In this document: positions 1-6,131 of the stretch, in pieces
How the letters are laid out: each line of letters opens with the position of its first letter
How positions within the stretch are numbered: the first letter of the stretch is position 1
Assembly: GCA_902783215.1 (NCBI GenBank)
Contig: CACZQD010000094.1
Span: 1 to 9,649 of the forward strand
Length of the DNA stretch: 9,649 nucleotides
From: an uncultured Erysipelotrichaceae bacterium
GTDB lineage: Bacteria; Bacillota_I; Bacilli_A; RF39; UBA660
Direction: 5' to 3'
Notes under the pieces: generated by a model
Database searches by the model: none
The model's input: the letters and a program-made list of their open reading frames with translations, nothing else
Told to the model about the DNA's origin: nothing
Made by a program: the position numbers and the translations under genes

Positions 1-86
1 GGTGCTCGTGATCGGACTCGAACCGATACGGTATTGCTACCACGAGATTTTGAGTCTCGCACGTCTACCAATTTCATCACACGAGC
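1..86 (-). tRNA. tRNA-Leu (anticodon CAA)
   Basis: Read on the minus strand this folds as a class II tRNA. The acceptor arm GCTCGTG (86-80) pairs with CACGAGC. The anticodon stem CGAGA/TCTCG encloses the loop CTCAAAA, placing anticodon CAA at 52-50, which reads the UUG leucine codon. A long variable arm (GGTA-GCAA-TACC) and a T arm with loop TTCGAGT follow. The long variable arm is as expected for leucine tRNA. The discriminator is A (complement of position 3), and the next two bases are CC, so the 3' CCA is probably encoded and its last base lies just outside the window. Confidence 0.95.
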
Positions 87-94
87 ATATCAAC

Positions 95-104
95 ATTATA
101 GCAC
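95..104 (-). promoter_or_regulatory. Extended -10 box of the tRNA-Leu promoter
   Basis: The minus strand reads TGCTATAAT here, a perfect TATAAT (100-95) preceded by the TGn extension. It ends eight bases before the tRNA 5' end at 86, so transcription would begin at or within a couple of bases of the mature end. No good -35 hexamer is seen 16-18 bases upstream, where the sequence is the end of scpB, so the TGn element probably compensates. The tRNA may also receive read-through from scpAB. Confidence 0.55.
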
Positions 105-107
105 ATA

Positions 108-131
108 AAAAAAACTATTGCTAGTTTTTTT
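108..131 (-). terminator. Weak A/T hairpin at the end of scpB
   Basis: On the minus strand, AAAAAAACTA (131-122) pairs with TAGTTTTTTT (117-108) around the loop GCAA (121-118), a GNRA-type tetraloop. The right arm is itself the U-run, so it resembles a rho-independent terminator but with only one G-C pair per strand. It overlaps the scpB stop codon (123-121) and lies directly upstream of the tRNA -10 box. It could partly end scpAB transcription. The near symmetry means it could also act on rightward transcripts, though no rightward gene is visible here. Confidence 0.4.
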
Positions 132-678
132 CCTTATATTTAGTATTAAATAAGTTTTCGTCATTATTACTAGTAGTTTCATGAACTTCTAAAGGAGGTA
201 AATCACTAGTAGATCCTAAGCCAAAATAATCTAAGAATTTGGGAGTTACTCCATAAAGAATAGGTCTACCTGGTGCTTCTGATCTACCTTTATCTTCAAT
301 TAAACCATTAAGTAGTAGCTTTCTAATAACATAACTGCTATTAACTCCTCTAATTTCATCTACGTTTGCTCTAGATAACGGTTCATTATAAGCTATAATA
401 GATAAAACTTCCAAGGCAGAATCACTTAAATTTTTGTTTTGCTCATCCTGTACTAATTTTTGATAGTAGTTCTTATGCTCAGGTTTAGTTGTTAATTTAT
501 AATGATTTCCCAAAAATTCAATTGATATTCCTCTATCTTTACTTTGATAATCGTTATATAATTCTTTAATACTTGCTTTTATGTCATCAATATTACTATC
601 TAATACATTACATATTTCTTCTATAGTTAAACCTTCATCTCCACTAACAAATAGTAATCCTTCTATAACTGCTTTCAT
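121..678 (-). CDS. scpB: Segregation and condensation protein B (ScpB)
   Basis: This is the winged-helix, dimer-forming regulator (kite) subunit of the SMC-ScpAB condensin, which organises and helps segregate the chromosome on the nucleoid. At 185 residues it has the usual length of about 190. Family features are visible: the opening KAVIEGLLFVSGDEGLT, the central LSDSALEVLSIIAYNEPLSR (about residues 84-103) followed by VDEIRGVNSSYVIRKLL, and the late APGRPILYGVTPKFLDYFGL (about 135-154). The start ATG overlaps the scpA stop as TAATG, and an AAGGAG box (689-684) sits five bases upstream, so the two genes are cotranscribed and probably translationally coupled. The last residues after the FGL segment are short and polar, as is common. 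Confidence 0.95.
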   Translation of the reverse strand: MKAVIEGLLFVSGDEGLTIEEICNVLDSNIDDIKASIKELYNDYQSKDRGISIEFLGNHYKLTTKPEHKNYYQKLVQDEQNKNLSDSALEVLSIIAYNEPLSRANVDEIRGVNSSYVIRKLLLNGLIEDKGRSEAPGRPILYGVTPKFLDYFGLGSTSDLPPLEVHETTSNNDENLFNTKYKEKN

Positions 679-1397
679 TATGTCTCCTTTTCTGTAATCA
701 TTATTTCATTAAAATTATTATTTTGAACAATGTTAATTTCTTGTCTTTTCGCAAGCGCTAAAATAGCTAAAAATGTTACAACAATATAATCTTTTGTTGA
801 AATTTCAAATAATTCATTAAAATATATCTGTTTCTTTTGATGTATTTTATTCTTAATTTCAGAACATCTTTTATTAACTGAATACTCTTTCTTTTCAATT
901 TTTGTATTAAGAGGTTTATCTAGTTCTTTTTTATCAATAAAATTTTGGAATGCATTAATTAAATCATCTAAATTTACTCCATAATCAACATCGTCATTAT
1001 TACTAAATTCTAATATTTCATCACTATCTCTAGTATATACTTGTTTTCTAATACTTTCTAATTCTTGGAAAGTATTAGTTAAGTTTTTATACTTTTCATA
1101 TTCTAATAATCTTTGAATAAGCTTTTCTTTTGGATCTTCTTCATAATCATCTTCATCATCACTATTTTTTGAGGGTAATAAACTATTAGATTTCATTTCA
1201 ATTAACTCTGATGCCATGACTAAGTATTCACTAGCTATATCTAGATTCATTTCTTCCATCAAATTTAAATAATCCAAATACTGTTTAGTAATACGATCAA
1301 TACTTATTTCAAATATTGATATATCATCCTGTTTTATTAAGTGTAGTAACAAATCTAATGGTCCTTCAAACTCAGGTATTTTTATTTCATAATTCAT
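678..1397 (-). CDS. scpA: Segregation and condensation protein A (ScpA)
   Basis: This is the kleisin subunit that bridges the SMC heads and binds ScpB. The N-terminal signature EFEGPLDLLLHLIKQDDISI and the following ITKQYLDYLN and ASEYLVMASELIEMKS are textbook ScpA. An acidic, low-complexity linker (DDEDDYEEDPKE) follows, and the C-terminal winged helix contains FLAILALAKRQEINIVQ. From the chosen start the protein has 239 residues, normal for the family. I use the ATG at 1397, which opens as MNYEIKIPEF, because a longer reading from 1448 would put its start inside the -35 box of the gene's own promoter and adds 17 non-family residues. A GTGAT-containing ribosome site lies just upstream (TTGGAAAGTGAT). 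It overlaps scpB by one base. Confidence 0.95.
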   Translation of the reverse strand: MNYEIKIPEFEGPLDLLLHLIKQDDISIFEISIDRITKQYLDYLNLMEEMNLDIASEYLVMASELIEMKSNSLLPSKNSDDEDDYEEDPKEKLIQRLLEYEKYKNLTNTFQELESIRKQVYTRDSDEILEFSNNDDVDYGVNLDDLINAFQNFIDKKELDKPLNTKIEKKEYSVNKRCSEIKNKIHQKKQIYFNELFEISTKDYIVVTFLAILALAKRQEINIVQNNNFNEIMITEKET

Positions 1398-1419
1398 AAA
1401 ATCACTTTCCAACATAATA

Positions 1420-1448
1420 ATTATAAAATATTTTTGTTTTTTTTTCAA
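1420..1448 (-). promoter_or_regulatory. Promoter of scpAB
   Basis: On the minus strand there is TTGAAA (1448-1443), a 17-base spacer, and a perfect TATAAT (1425-1420). This matches a housekeeping sigma-70/SigA promoter. The expected start near 1413 gives a short leader of about 16 bases before the scpA ATG at 1397. The -35 box lies back to back with that of the rightward promoter, with six bases between them. Confidence 0.75.
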
Positions 1449-1454
1449 TAATGA

Positions 1455-1483
1455 TTGGAAAATGTATTAAAATATGATAAAAT
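1455..1483 (+). promoter_or_regulatory. Promoter of the giant secreted protein gene
   Basis: TTGGAA (1455-1460), a 17-base spacer, and an extended -10 TGaTAAAAT (hexamer 1478-1483) form a good SigA-type promoter. A T-rich tract (1430-1445) lies upstream. The predicted start near 1490 leaves a leader of about 43 bases. The core closely resembles the promoter at 5623-5651, with identical spacing and the shared strings AATGATTG and ATGATAAAATTA. Confidence 0.7.
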
Positions 1484-1496
1484 TATTTATAAATAG

Positions 1497-1518
1497 TAGA
1501 TGCTATCTATTATGATAG
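1497..1518 (+). promoter_or_regulatory. Two mutually exclusive small hairpins beside the ribosome binding site
   Basis: In the leader, TAGAT (1497-1501) can pair with ATCTA (1505-1509). Alternatively CTATC (1503-1507) can pair with GATAG (1514-1518). The two stems share bases 1505-1507 and cannot coexist. The second would bury the first two bases (1517-1518) of the AGGAG ribosome binding site (1517-1521). The stems are only five base pairs each, so any regulatory role is speculative. The AGGAG lies 11 bases before the ATG at 1533, slightly longer than ideal. Confidence 0.25.
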
Positions 1519-1532
1519 GAGATGGGTTTTAG

Positions 1533-4500
1533 ATGAATAAAATGAAAAAAACAAGTATATTAATTATTGCTTTTATAGCGATGTTTATAATAAATAGCGA
1601 GGTAAAAGCAGATGTTACTATTGGTGGTGATAATTCTGGTGGATCTGGTAGTGGAGCTACAACTTCCGGGAATTGGCAATATGTATCACCATATAAAGCT
1701 TATGGATTTAGAATTACCGTAATAAATAGTACAACAATGAAAAGAGTTAAGGATACTAAGAGTGTGAATGTTGTAGCGATGTCAAACAAAGATGGTGCGC
1801 CAATATATATGACTAAAAACAGTCATAACAAGGTTTCATATATTGCAAACAGTATTGGTATATCTTTAAAGCAACCAAAAGAAAAAAAATATGTAACTAA
1901 AGTTGATAAAAAAATTCCTGATATTTTTAAAAAAGGTGGAACAAAACTACATACATTTTTAGAAGATGCCAATTATAGTAAGCTAAGAACATATGTTAAT
2001 CAAACGGGATATAAGTGTTTAAAAAAACCAACTGATGACGATTGTACAAATCTTGAAAATCATTATATTATAGCTGAACCATTGACAGTGGTTAAAATTA
2101 GTGGGAAATATTACTGGCTAACAGGAGCAGAACTGGCTGCTTTAACGAAAACAGACCAGCTAAGAAGCACATATGAAGCTCTAAATAATGCAATGTATGG
2201 TTCAGGTTCTGATTTAGGTTATAGTACAGGAACCACGTGTAGTGGTACTGATGCTTGTAGAGAAGCTTTAACTATGAAAAAAATGTCAGGTGCTGGTAGA
2301 TACAAAATGAAGTGGTATACTAAAATTGAAATAAAAAAAGAATGGGACAGTAATCCTGCTGCGACTACTTGTGTTAAGAATAGTGAGGCAACATTTAGAA
2401 TTAGATATCAAACAAAGAAAGATGGAAAATGGTCTACTACATGGTCAACTTATAAAGGCAATTTAACTATTAAAGGGAATAATAAAATAAGTGTAAATAT
2501 ACCTAGCACAGCTAATCGTCGTTATAAGGTTGAAGAAAGGAAAACAACGATAGGATGTTCAGGTTATAAATTGACAAATACTAGCAATGAGCTATCAAAT
2601 AGTAAAAAAAATAATAGTAAAGAAAGTACAATTTTTAAGTATAATGAGGGAAAAAAGATAACTGTTACTTTCAAAAATACTATAGTTAACAATGATATTC
2701 CTACAAATACAAAGAAAAACATTACGGTAGAAGTTTATCAAATGCAAGGTGGTTTTAAAACACTTGAGGATAGCGATACTCCTACACCAGGTTTTTCTTT
2801 TAAAAGACAATATGGTGGAGTTGCATTAGCAAAAGATAAAAACGGATATAATATTAAATATAATGATAGTACTTATCAAAAACAATTGTTCATTGGTTTC
2901 AATTATAATAATAGTGAAGAATATGCAAAATATGATGTAATAGATTATGCTACACAAATGTGGTCTGATCCAACTGATGAATGGAAGCCTGTTGGTAAAA
3001 AATACATTGTTGAACACACTAATTCAAGCTATCGATCATGTAAAACATATGGAAATTATCTATATAAAAATGATTCCATGTCTTGTTATAATTTGTATTA
3101 TAATCCAGTAAATGATTCGGGAAGTGATGGACAAACGCGAATGTGGGGTGGTAATGATGCAACTGCTCCAATGATAACGAAAGGTTATTTTAATAAAAAG
3201 GACGCACAACAAGGGGTTGAGGTGTCATTACAAGAATCGTCTAATGGATACAAAACGATTGAGAAAGCAACAACATCTTCAACTGGAACTGTTACATTTT
3301 CAGTTGAATCTGGTAAATCATATCGCGTAAAAATATCTTGTGACAATTGTGGAGGTAAAAATACGTATTCTAAATTAGTTGGTCGTTCTACAACTACATT
3401 TGTTCAAGGTGCTACTTCTAAAAGCTTTACTGTTAGCTCTGACGAAGACAAAGATACTAATGTTAAGTATATATTTTTAAACAATGACAAAAGTTCCTGC
3501 CAATTAGATTTAGAAAAAATTTATAATAGCAATGATAGTGAGAATTCAATAAAGCAACAATTAGTAGATTTATATTATGATTATAAAGAAGAAGGAGAGT
3601 ATACTAATTTACTTAATTTTAAACCAAGTGATAATTTATCGACTATAAAAAGTAAAATATCAACGAACAACATCTCTTGTTCAAAATACAGTTCAAATAA
3701 TATTAGTTCTATTGAAAAAAGCTGCGATCAAAGTGATATAAAATCTAATATAGATACGAGCAATTATGTATTGGCGGATTATATTGATAATTCCAATGTA
3801 TCACAAAATATAGCAACTAATTTATTTCCATCAGCTACTGGTAATCACTGGAATTGTTTCGTTTCTAATTATAGAATTGCATATAATGATATTAAATCGA
3901 TAAAAAATGGCGTAAAATTATACAACTCATCGTTTTTATGGCAAACTATAAATAGTAATCTTGTGGGAAATCTTGAAGCACTAGTTTTTTGTGCTGGGAA
4001 TACTGATAATAATGTTGATGAAATTGAGAATAAGGAATATGTATCATCGATGTTTAACTCAATAAAACTTTTTGATGAAGATAATGAAAATATACAAAAC
4101 ATAACTATAGGGAATGTTGTAGATGATGAAAACTATGGACAAAGTTATAATGTTCGACAACAAAATATAGATGGTTGTAATTCTGATAATTGTTCTGATG
4201 GTTCTGATATAATGACAGAGCAAAATGAAACAAGTGATGAATATACATCAGATGAAAATAAATTGTTAGATGATGCTAATTTGTGTGGGGAAGTTAATGA
4301 TTTAAATGCTGCAAGATCGAATTATTATCACGATAATGCATGTTATAATAAAAATGATGAGCCTTTTTGCCCTAATGGTTATGTCTTTGATGAAGATGAA
4401 AATGTTTGTTATACAAATGAGCAAATAAAAAATGATAATACTTCTGAAGAGAAGTCAAAATTTCAATCTAAAGTTTATTATTTAAAATATGGATTAATGT

Positions 4501-5588
4501 ATCAAAAAAGATATTATGCAGATATTTCATCTGGAACAGTTAGTGAAAAACCAGGAGGCAAGTTGATAGGTTGGGGGGTACCAGTACCTATTAATTCAAC
4601 AGGTGGTGAAATAAAATTTGTTTACAATTTTGATACTACTAATGAAATTTATAAATTCTTTAAAGAAACAAATTCAAATTTAGGCACTGATTTTGAATCT
4701 AAGTGTAGTTATACAAAACAAAATGTGAATACATCTAATGAAGTTGGACGTAGTAGATTTGTAGTTACTTCTAATCCGTTTCCAGGTAGAACTGGTAATG
4801 GACGAGCTTATGGTTCAAATTGGAATAGTTGTTATGTTTCTTTGTCTCAAAGATTAGGAAAAGAATCGAATATTAGTTGTTATGATTTATATGGGAAAAA
4901 TAATTCTACTAAATGTCCAAATGGCGATACGTATTGTATGTATGGTGATACTAATTGTGATGGTAAATATGATGCTACAGATGTTTTCATATATAATCAA
5001 ATTTATAAAAGTATTTCCAATACAACAACTATCTCTATATCTCAAAATGTATACCATAAACAATTATTAGATTTAGATCAGAACGGAAAGATAAATGGAA
5101 TAGATGTAAGATTATACTTTACTTGGTATAACTATACATATGGGTCAGGACAATCGACAGATATTCAAGGGAACAAACATAATATTAATTTTAAAGACAA
5201 AACAACTTACGTTGAATATGACGCTACTAAGACAGATAGTTTTTCGTCTTGCGATTCGTATATTGATCAAATTATTAAAAACGAAGATAAAAGTAGTAAT
5301 AGTACGAAAGAACCTATGTATAGTTTCACTTTATCATCTAAAGATTTACAAAATATTAGATCTTATGTTAAAAATACATCAACAAACACATCAACAACCT
5401 ATATGAATAACGATAATTTAGAATGTGACTCAAGTGGGTTTTGTAAGAGTAAATTTATTACTGATTTATTGTCATCATTTGTTGTTGATAATGGATTATC
5501 ATTATCAGGGATAGATGGTCAATGTAAAAACAGGGTGCAGTTGAATTTCAGAAATGGTAAAATAACCACTAATTATTGTGATTATTAA
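1533..5588 (+). CDS. Giant secreted cysteine-rich surface protein with Cna-B-like and dockerin-like modules
   Basis: The 1351-residue product is not recognised as a named family. Residues 1-26 form a Sec signal peptide (KK, hydrophobic core, cut probable after VKA), then a Gly/Ser-rich linker (about 31-46). Residues about 50-255 have no assigned fold. About 261-383 look like a Cna-B/prealbumin domain, and about 548-650 like a second SpaA/Cna-B-type segment. The middle (about 650-980) is Asn/Ser/Asp rich. About 1136-1200 is a two-loop dockerin-like module. There are 32 cysteines, many in close pairs (162/171, 236/242, 503/518, CxxC at 603-606, 882/887), suggesting an extracellular disulphide-stabilised protein, unusual for Bacillota. 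No LPxTG, C-terminal membrane span or lipobox is present, so it may be released or held by a partner. It sits alone between divergent scpAB and the Tad operon, whose promoter resembles its own. An adhesin or Tad-associated role is inferred. Confidence 0.9.
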   Translation: MNKMKKTSILIIAFIAMFIINSEVKADVTIGGDNSGGSGSGATTSGNWQYVSPYKAYGFRITVINSTTMKRVKDTKSVNVVAMSNKDGAPIYMTKNSHNKVSYIANSIGISLKQPKEKKYVTKVDKKIPDIFKKGGTKLHTFLEDANYSKLRTYVNQTGYKCLKKPTDDDCTNLENHYIIAEPLTVVKISGKYYWLTGAELAALTKTDQLRSTYEALNNAMYGSGSDLGYSTGTTCSGTDACREALTMKKMSGAGRYKMKWYTKIEIKKEWDSNPAATTCVKNSEATFRIRYQTKKDGKWSTTWSTYKGNLTIKGNNKISVNIPSTANRRYKVEERKTTIGCSGYKLTNTSNELSNSKKNNSKESTIFKYNEGKKITVTFKNTIVNNDIPTNTKKNITVEVYQMQGGFKTLEDSDTPTPGFSFKRQYGGVALAKDKNGYNIKYNDSTYQKQLFIGFNYNNSEEYAKYDVIDYATQMWSDPTDEWKPVGKKYIVEHTNSSYRSCKTYGNYLYKNDSMSCYNLYYNPVNDSGSDGQTRMWGGNDATAPMITKGYFNKKDAQQGVEVSLQESSNGYKTIEKATTSSTGTVTFSVESGKSYRVKISCDNCGGKNTYSKLVGRSTTTFVQGATSKSFTVSSDEDKDTNVKYIFLNNDKSSCQLDLEKIYNSNDSENSIKQQLVDLYYDYKEEGEYTNLLNFKPSDNLSTIKSKISTNNISCSKYSSNNISSIEKSCDQSDIKSNIDTSNYVLADYIDNSNVSQNIATNLFPSATGNHWNCFVSNYRIAYNDIKSIKNGVKLYNSSFLWQTINSNLVGNLEALVFCAGNTDNNVDEIENKEYVSSMFNSIKLFDEDNENIQNITIGNVVDDENYGQSYNVRQQNIDGCNSDNCSDGSDIMTEQNETSDEYTSDENKLLDDANLCGEVNDLNAARSNYYHDNACYNKNDEPFCPNGYVFDEDENVCYTNEQIKNDNTSEEKSKFQSKVYYLKYGLMYQKRYYADISSGTVSEKPGGKLIGWGVPVPINSTGGEIKFVYNFDTTNEIYKFFKETNSNLGTDFESKCSYTKQNVNTSNEVGRSRFVVTSNPFPGRTGNGRAYGSNWNSCYVSLSQRLGKESNISCYDLYGKNNSTKCPNGDTYCMYGDTNCDGKYDATDVFIYNQIYKSISNTTTISISQNVYHKQLLDLDQNGKINGIDVRLYFTWYNYTYGSGQSTDIQGNKHNINFKDKTTYVEYDATKTDSFSSCDSYIDQIIKNEDKSSNSTKEPMYSFTLSSKDLQNIRSYVKNTSTNTSTTYMNNDNLECDSSGFCKSKFITDLLSSFVVDNGLSLSGIDGQCKNRVQLNFRNGKITTNYCDY
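2313..2681 (+). other. Cna-B-like domain in the giant protein (residues about 261-383)
   Basis: The order of landmarks follows the Cna-B (prealbumin-like) fold of Gram-positive surface proteins: IEIKKEWDS (compare VxVxKxWDD), a stretch with DGKWSTTW, then RRYKVEER (compare YxVxE), a GYKLTNT strand, and the closing VTFKNT (compare ITNT). The residues that form intramolecular isopeptide bonds in this family are available as K269, E334 and N382. Cysteines 280 and 342 lie inside the same unit and could form an internal disulphide. The domain call rests on motif order only. Confidence 0.55.
3033..3095 (+). repeat. Cysteine-pair motif, copy 1 (residues 501-521 of the giant protein)
   Basis: RSCKTYGNYLYKNDSMSCYNLY resembles NSCYVSLSQRLGKESNISCYDLY later in the same protein. 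Both have a cysteine, about 15 residues, then SCY(N/D)LY. The second copy is at 4827-4892. The resemblance is at the protein level and is modest. Confidence 0.4.
3174..3482 (+). other. Second prealbumin/SpaA-like segment (residues about 548-650)
   Basis: Residues ITKGYFNKKDAQQGVEVSL, then YKTIEKATTSSTGTVTFSV and KSYRVKIS have the usual rhythm of SpaA/Cna-B-type domains (a V-V-L strand, T-x-x-x-G-x-V-x-F, then Y-x-V). A CDNC motif (603-606) follows the last strand. No clear isopeptide triad is seen. This is a weaker call than the first domain. Confidence 0.35.
4827..4892 (+). repeat. Cysteine-pair motif, copy 2 (residues 1099-1120 of the giant protein)
   Basis: This is the partner of the motif at 3033-3095, with the cysteine spacing of 16 residues here against 15 there. 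It directly precedes the dockerin-like module. Confidence 0.4.
4938..5132 (+). other. Dockerin-like duplicated calcium-loop module (residues about 1136-1200)
   Basis: Two 12-residue loops fit the dockerin/EF-hand pattern DxNxDGxxxxxD or its close variant: DTNCDGKYDATD (residues 1139-1150) and DLDQNGKINGID (1180-1191). Each is followed by a potential short helix (VFIYNQIYK and VRLYFTWYN). Known type I dockerins carry two such F-hand repeats and bind cohesin modules; here the loops are 41 residues apart, somewhat wider than usual. The module is internal, with about 150 residues after it. Calcium binding is likely; cohesin binding is inference. Confidence 0.65.
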
Positions 5589-5622
5589 TATATTTTGATG
5601 ATAATATTTTTTATAAAAATGA

Positions 5623-5651
5623 TTGACTAATTATAATTATGATGATAAAAT
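5623..5651 (+). promoter_or_regulatory. Promoter of the Tad-like operon
   Basis: TTGACT (5623-5628), a 17-base spacer, and extended -10 TGaTAAAAT (hexamer 5646-5651) form a strong SigA-type promoter, with an A/T-rich upstream tract (5600-5619) that could act as an UP element. The start near 5658 gives a leader of about 47 bases. A further TATAAT at 5672-5677 has no matching -35 and is less likely. No convincing terminator for the giant gene is visible in this gap, so some read-through into the operon is possible. Confidence 0.7.
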
Positions 5652-5704
5652 TAAATAACAATAGGTATGCATATAATCTTAAGGTAGTGAGGAGGTTGTT
5701 ATAG

Positions 5705-6118
5705 TTGAAAGAATCTTTCTGGGGCTATATGGTCATAATAATGGGTATTTTATCTATAACGGTTGTTTATTTTGTTCAAAATATAACGAATACCGAAGAG
5801 AACAACTATACAGCTTTAAGAGAAGTTACAGAAGCTGCTATGTCAGAATCGGTAGATATGGCTACTTATCGTAAAACAGGAGAAATTAGAATAGTTCAAG
5901 AAAAATTTCTAGAAAATTTTTTGATACGATTTGCGCAAACTGCCTCACTAGCTCATACTTATAAAGTGGATGTTTATGATATAAATGAATCACCTCCTAA
6001 GGTTAGTATTAAATTATCTACATCTGACGATAAAGCAAATTTGTCTGACACAACAGGTGAGATTATAACATTTACAACAACAGATAAAGTAGATGCAATA
6101 ATAGAAAGTAAAGATTGA
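5705..6118 (+). CDS. Small single-span membrane protein, first gene of the Tad-like operon
   Basis: The product is 137 residues and I do not recognise it. It starts with a TTG codon, supported by a strong AGGAGG box (5690-5695) nine bases upstream and by the family-like opening MKESFWGYMVIIMGILSITV. One membrane span (about residues 6-24) is followed by a soluble extracellular part with an amphipathic helical stretch (about 35-85) and a short beta-rich end (YKVDVYDI, PPKVSIKLST). An N-terminal span followed by a long helix and strands recalls pseudopilins and TadE/TadF-type minor pilins, but no prepilin cleavage motif (G followed by F/E) is obvious. Leading the Tad operon, 13 bases before the cpaB-like gene, it may be a minor subunit or assembly factor; this is inference. 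Confidence 0.85.
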   Translation: MKESFWGYMVIIMGILSITVVYFVQNITNTEENNYTALREVTEAAMSESVDMATYRKTGEIRIVQEKFLENFLIRFAQTASLAHTYKVDVYDINESPPKVSIKLSTSDDKANLSDTTGEIITFTTTDKVDAIIESKD

Positions 6119-6131
6119 GAGGAGAATAAAA

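Noticed and set aside
1398..1448. Longer scpA reading starting at 1448
   Set aside because: The start would lie inside the -35 box (1443-1448) and upstream of the predicted transcription start near 1413, and the extra 17 residues are not family-like. The ATG at 1397 has a better ribosome site.
2595..4102. Several open frames on the minus strand inside the giant gene (2595-2810, 2826-3017, 3869-4102)
   Set aside because: They are Phe/Ile-rich products expected from the reverse of an AT-rich coding strand, and I see no ribosome site or family resemblance for them.
4882..5406. Plus-strand frames overlapping the C-terminal part of the giant gene (4882-5070, 5140-5406)
   Set aside because: They are out of frame with the long gene, with basic and Ile/Leu-heavy products and no recognisable motif.
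5589..5620. Possible terminator after the giant gene (AATAT...ATATT followed by six T)
   Set aside because: The best stem is five A/T pairs with a large loop, too weak to call, and the T run is part of the A/T-rich region upstream of the next promoter.
5666..5677. Palindrome TATGCATA with a TATAAT beside it as an alternative promoter or operator
   Set aside because: No -35 lies at a suitable distance, and an eight-base palindrome is expected by chance in this composition.
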